From Thioalkalivibrio sp. ALE31 (GTDB lineage Bacteria > Pseudomonadota > Gammaproteobacteria > Ectothiorhodospirales > Ectothiorhodospiraceae): a stretch of DNA of 64,000 bases. Below the pieces are notes generated by a model. It was not told the DNA's origin and searched no databases. It worked only from the letters and a program-made list of their open reading frames with translations. Position numbers and translations under genes: made by a program. This document shows positions 63,750-64,000 of this stretch, piece after piece; the first letter of the stretch is position 1, and each line of letters starts with the position of its first letter. Location: positions 186,001 through 250,000 of the forward strand of contig NZ_KB905020.1 in NCBI RefSeq assembly GCF_000377405.1, in the 5' to 3' direction.

Positions 63750-64000
63750 GCAGCACCCACCTGCGTCACTACTGGACCGCCTTCCGCACCATCGTCACCA
63801 AGGAGGTGCTGCGCTTCGCCCGCATCTGGGTGCAGACGGTGCTGCCGCCGGTGATCACCACGGCCCTGTACTTCATCATCTTCGGTGGCCTGATCGGCGA
63901 GCGAATCGGCGAGATGGAAGGCTACCGCTACATGGACTTCATCGTGCCCGGCCTGATCATGCTGGCCGTGATCACCAACAGCTATTCCAATGTGGTTTCG
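63746..64000 (+). CDS. ABC-2 type permease (partial, runs off the window)
   Basis: The first 85 codons of a membrane permease, cut by the window end. It starts MSSTHLRHYWTAFRTIVTKE, followed by a first transmembrane segment (about 30-50, VLPPVITTALYFIIFGGLIG) and the conserved YMDFIVPGLIM, typical of YadH-like ABC-2 permeases. It overlaps the ATPase gene by ATGA, so the two subunits are made together. Confidence 0.9.
   Translation, partial: MSSTHLRHYWTAFRTIVTKEVLRFARIWVQTVLPPVITTALYFIIFGGLIGERIGEMEGYRYMDFIVPGLIMLAVITNSYSNVVS

Overview
The window is a gene-dense, GC-rich piece of a gammaproteobacterial chromosome. Almost everything is core metabolism. No insertion sequence, prophage, integrase or CRISPR array was seen, and no gap between genes exceeds about 290 bases. 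Gene orders match those known from Pseudomonas and Escherichia: gyrA-serC-pheA-hisC-tyrA-aroA-cmk-rpsA-ihfB; fabD-fabG-acpP-fabF-pabC-mltG-tmk-holB-pilZ; nagZ-hpt-MTI phosphorylase; icd, nudJ-mnmA-hflD and purB-roxA. The acidic proteins, c-type cytochromes and a DsrE-family protein suggest an Ectothiorhodospiraceae or Thioalkalivibrio-like sulfur oxidiser. That placement is inference, not proof.

Layout. 1-14712 (+): a mixed-function supraoperon running from gyrA through serine, phenylalanine, tyrosine and chorismate synthesis to cmk, rpsA, ihfB, lapA, lapB and pyrF. 14713-16113 (+): a secreted helix-hairpin-helix protein and galU. 16138-18908 (-): a rhomboid protease, ilvD and hspQ. 19032-21893: a NUDIX hydrolase (+), a class II aldolase (-) and a cytochrome c' plus diheme cytochrome c pair (+), closed by a strong terminator. 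21960-23309 (-): tRNA-Asn and an aspartate aminotransferase. 23394-28446 (+): uvrB, nagZ, a DsrE-family gene with its own promoter and terminator, hpt and MTI phosphorylase. 28668-31421 (-): bioA and a KamA-type radical SAM protein. 31711-32844 (+): a class V aminotransferase-fold protein. 32950-41713 (-): pilZ, holB, tmk, mltG, pabC, pabB, fabF, acpP, fabG, fabD.

41924-42142 (+): infA. 42233-46203 (-): clpA, clpS and icd. 46359-54636 (+): nudJ, mnmA, hflD and acnA, followed by a small protein, an HDOD protein and a GGDEF-EAL protein. 54667-56046 (-): fumC. 56159-58716 (+): purB and the ribosomal oxygenase roxA. 58738-59727 (-): dusA. 59784-61211 (+): glutamate dehydrogenase. 61268-62653 (-): an M17 aminopeptidase. 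62772-64000 (+): an ABC exporter whose permease runs off the window edge.

The genes form several working sets: the serine/aromatic supraoperon; fatty acid and folate synthesis next to replication functions; purine and MTA salvage; three TCA enzymes (icd, acnA, fumC) interleaved with a tRNA-modification and purB cluster; and a cyclic-di-GMP signalling module attached downstream of acnA. I did not find a clearly new multi-gene system. The best candidates for a second look are the acnA-linked HDOD/GGDEF-EAL module, the KamA-family protein next to bioA, the DsrE unit placed inside the nagZ-hpt-MTIP block, and the TrpE-like active site of PabB.
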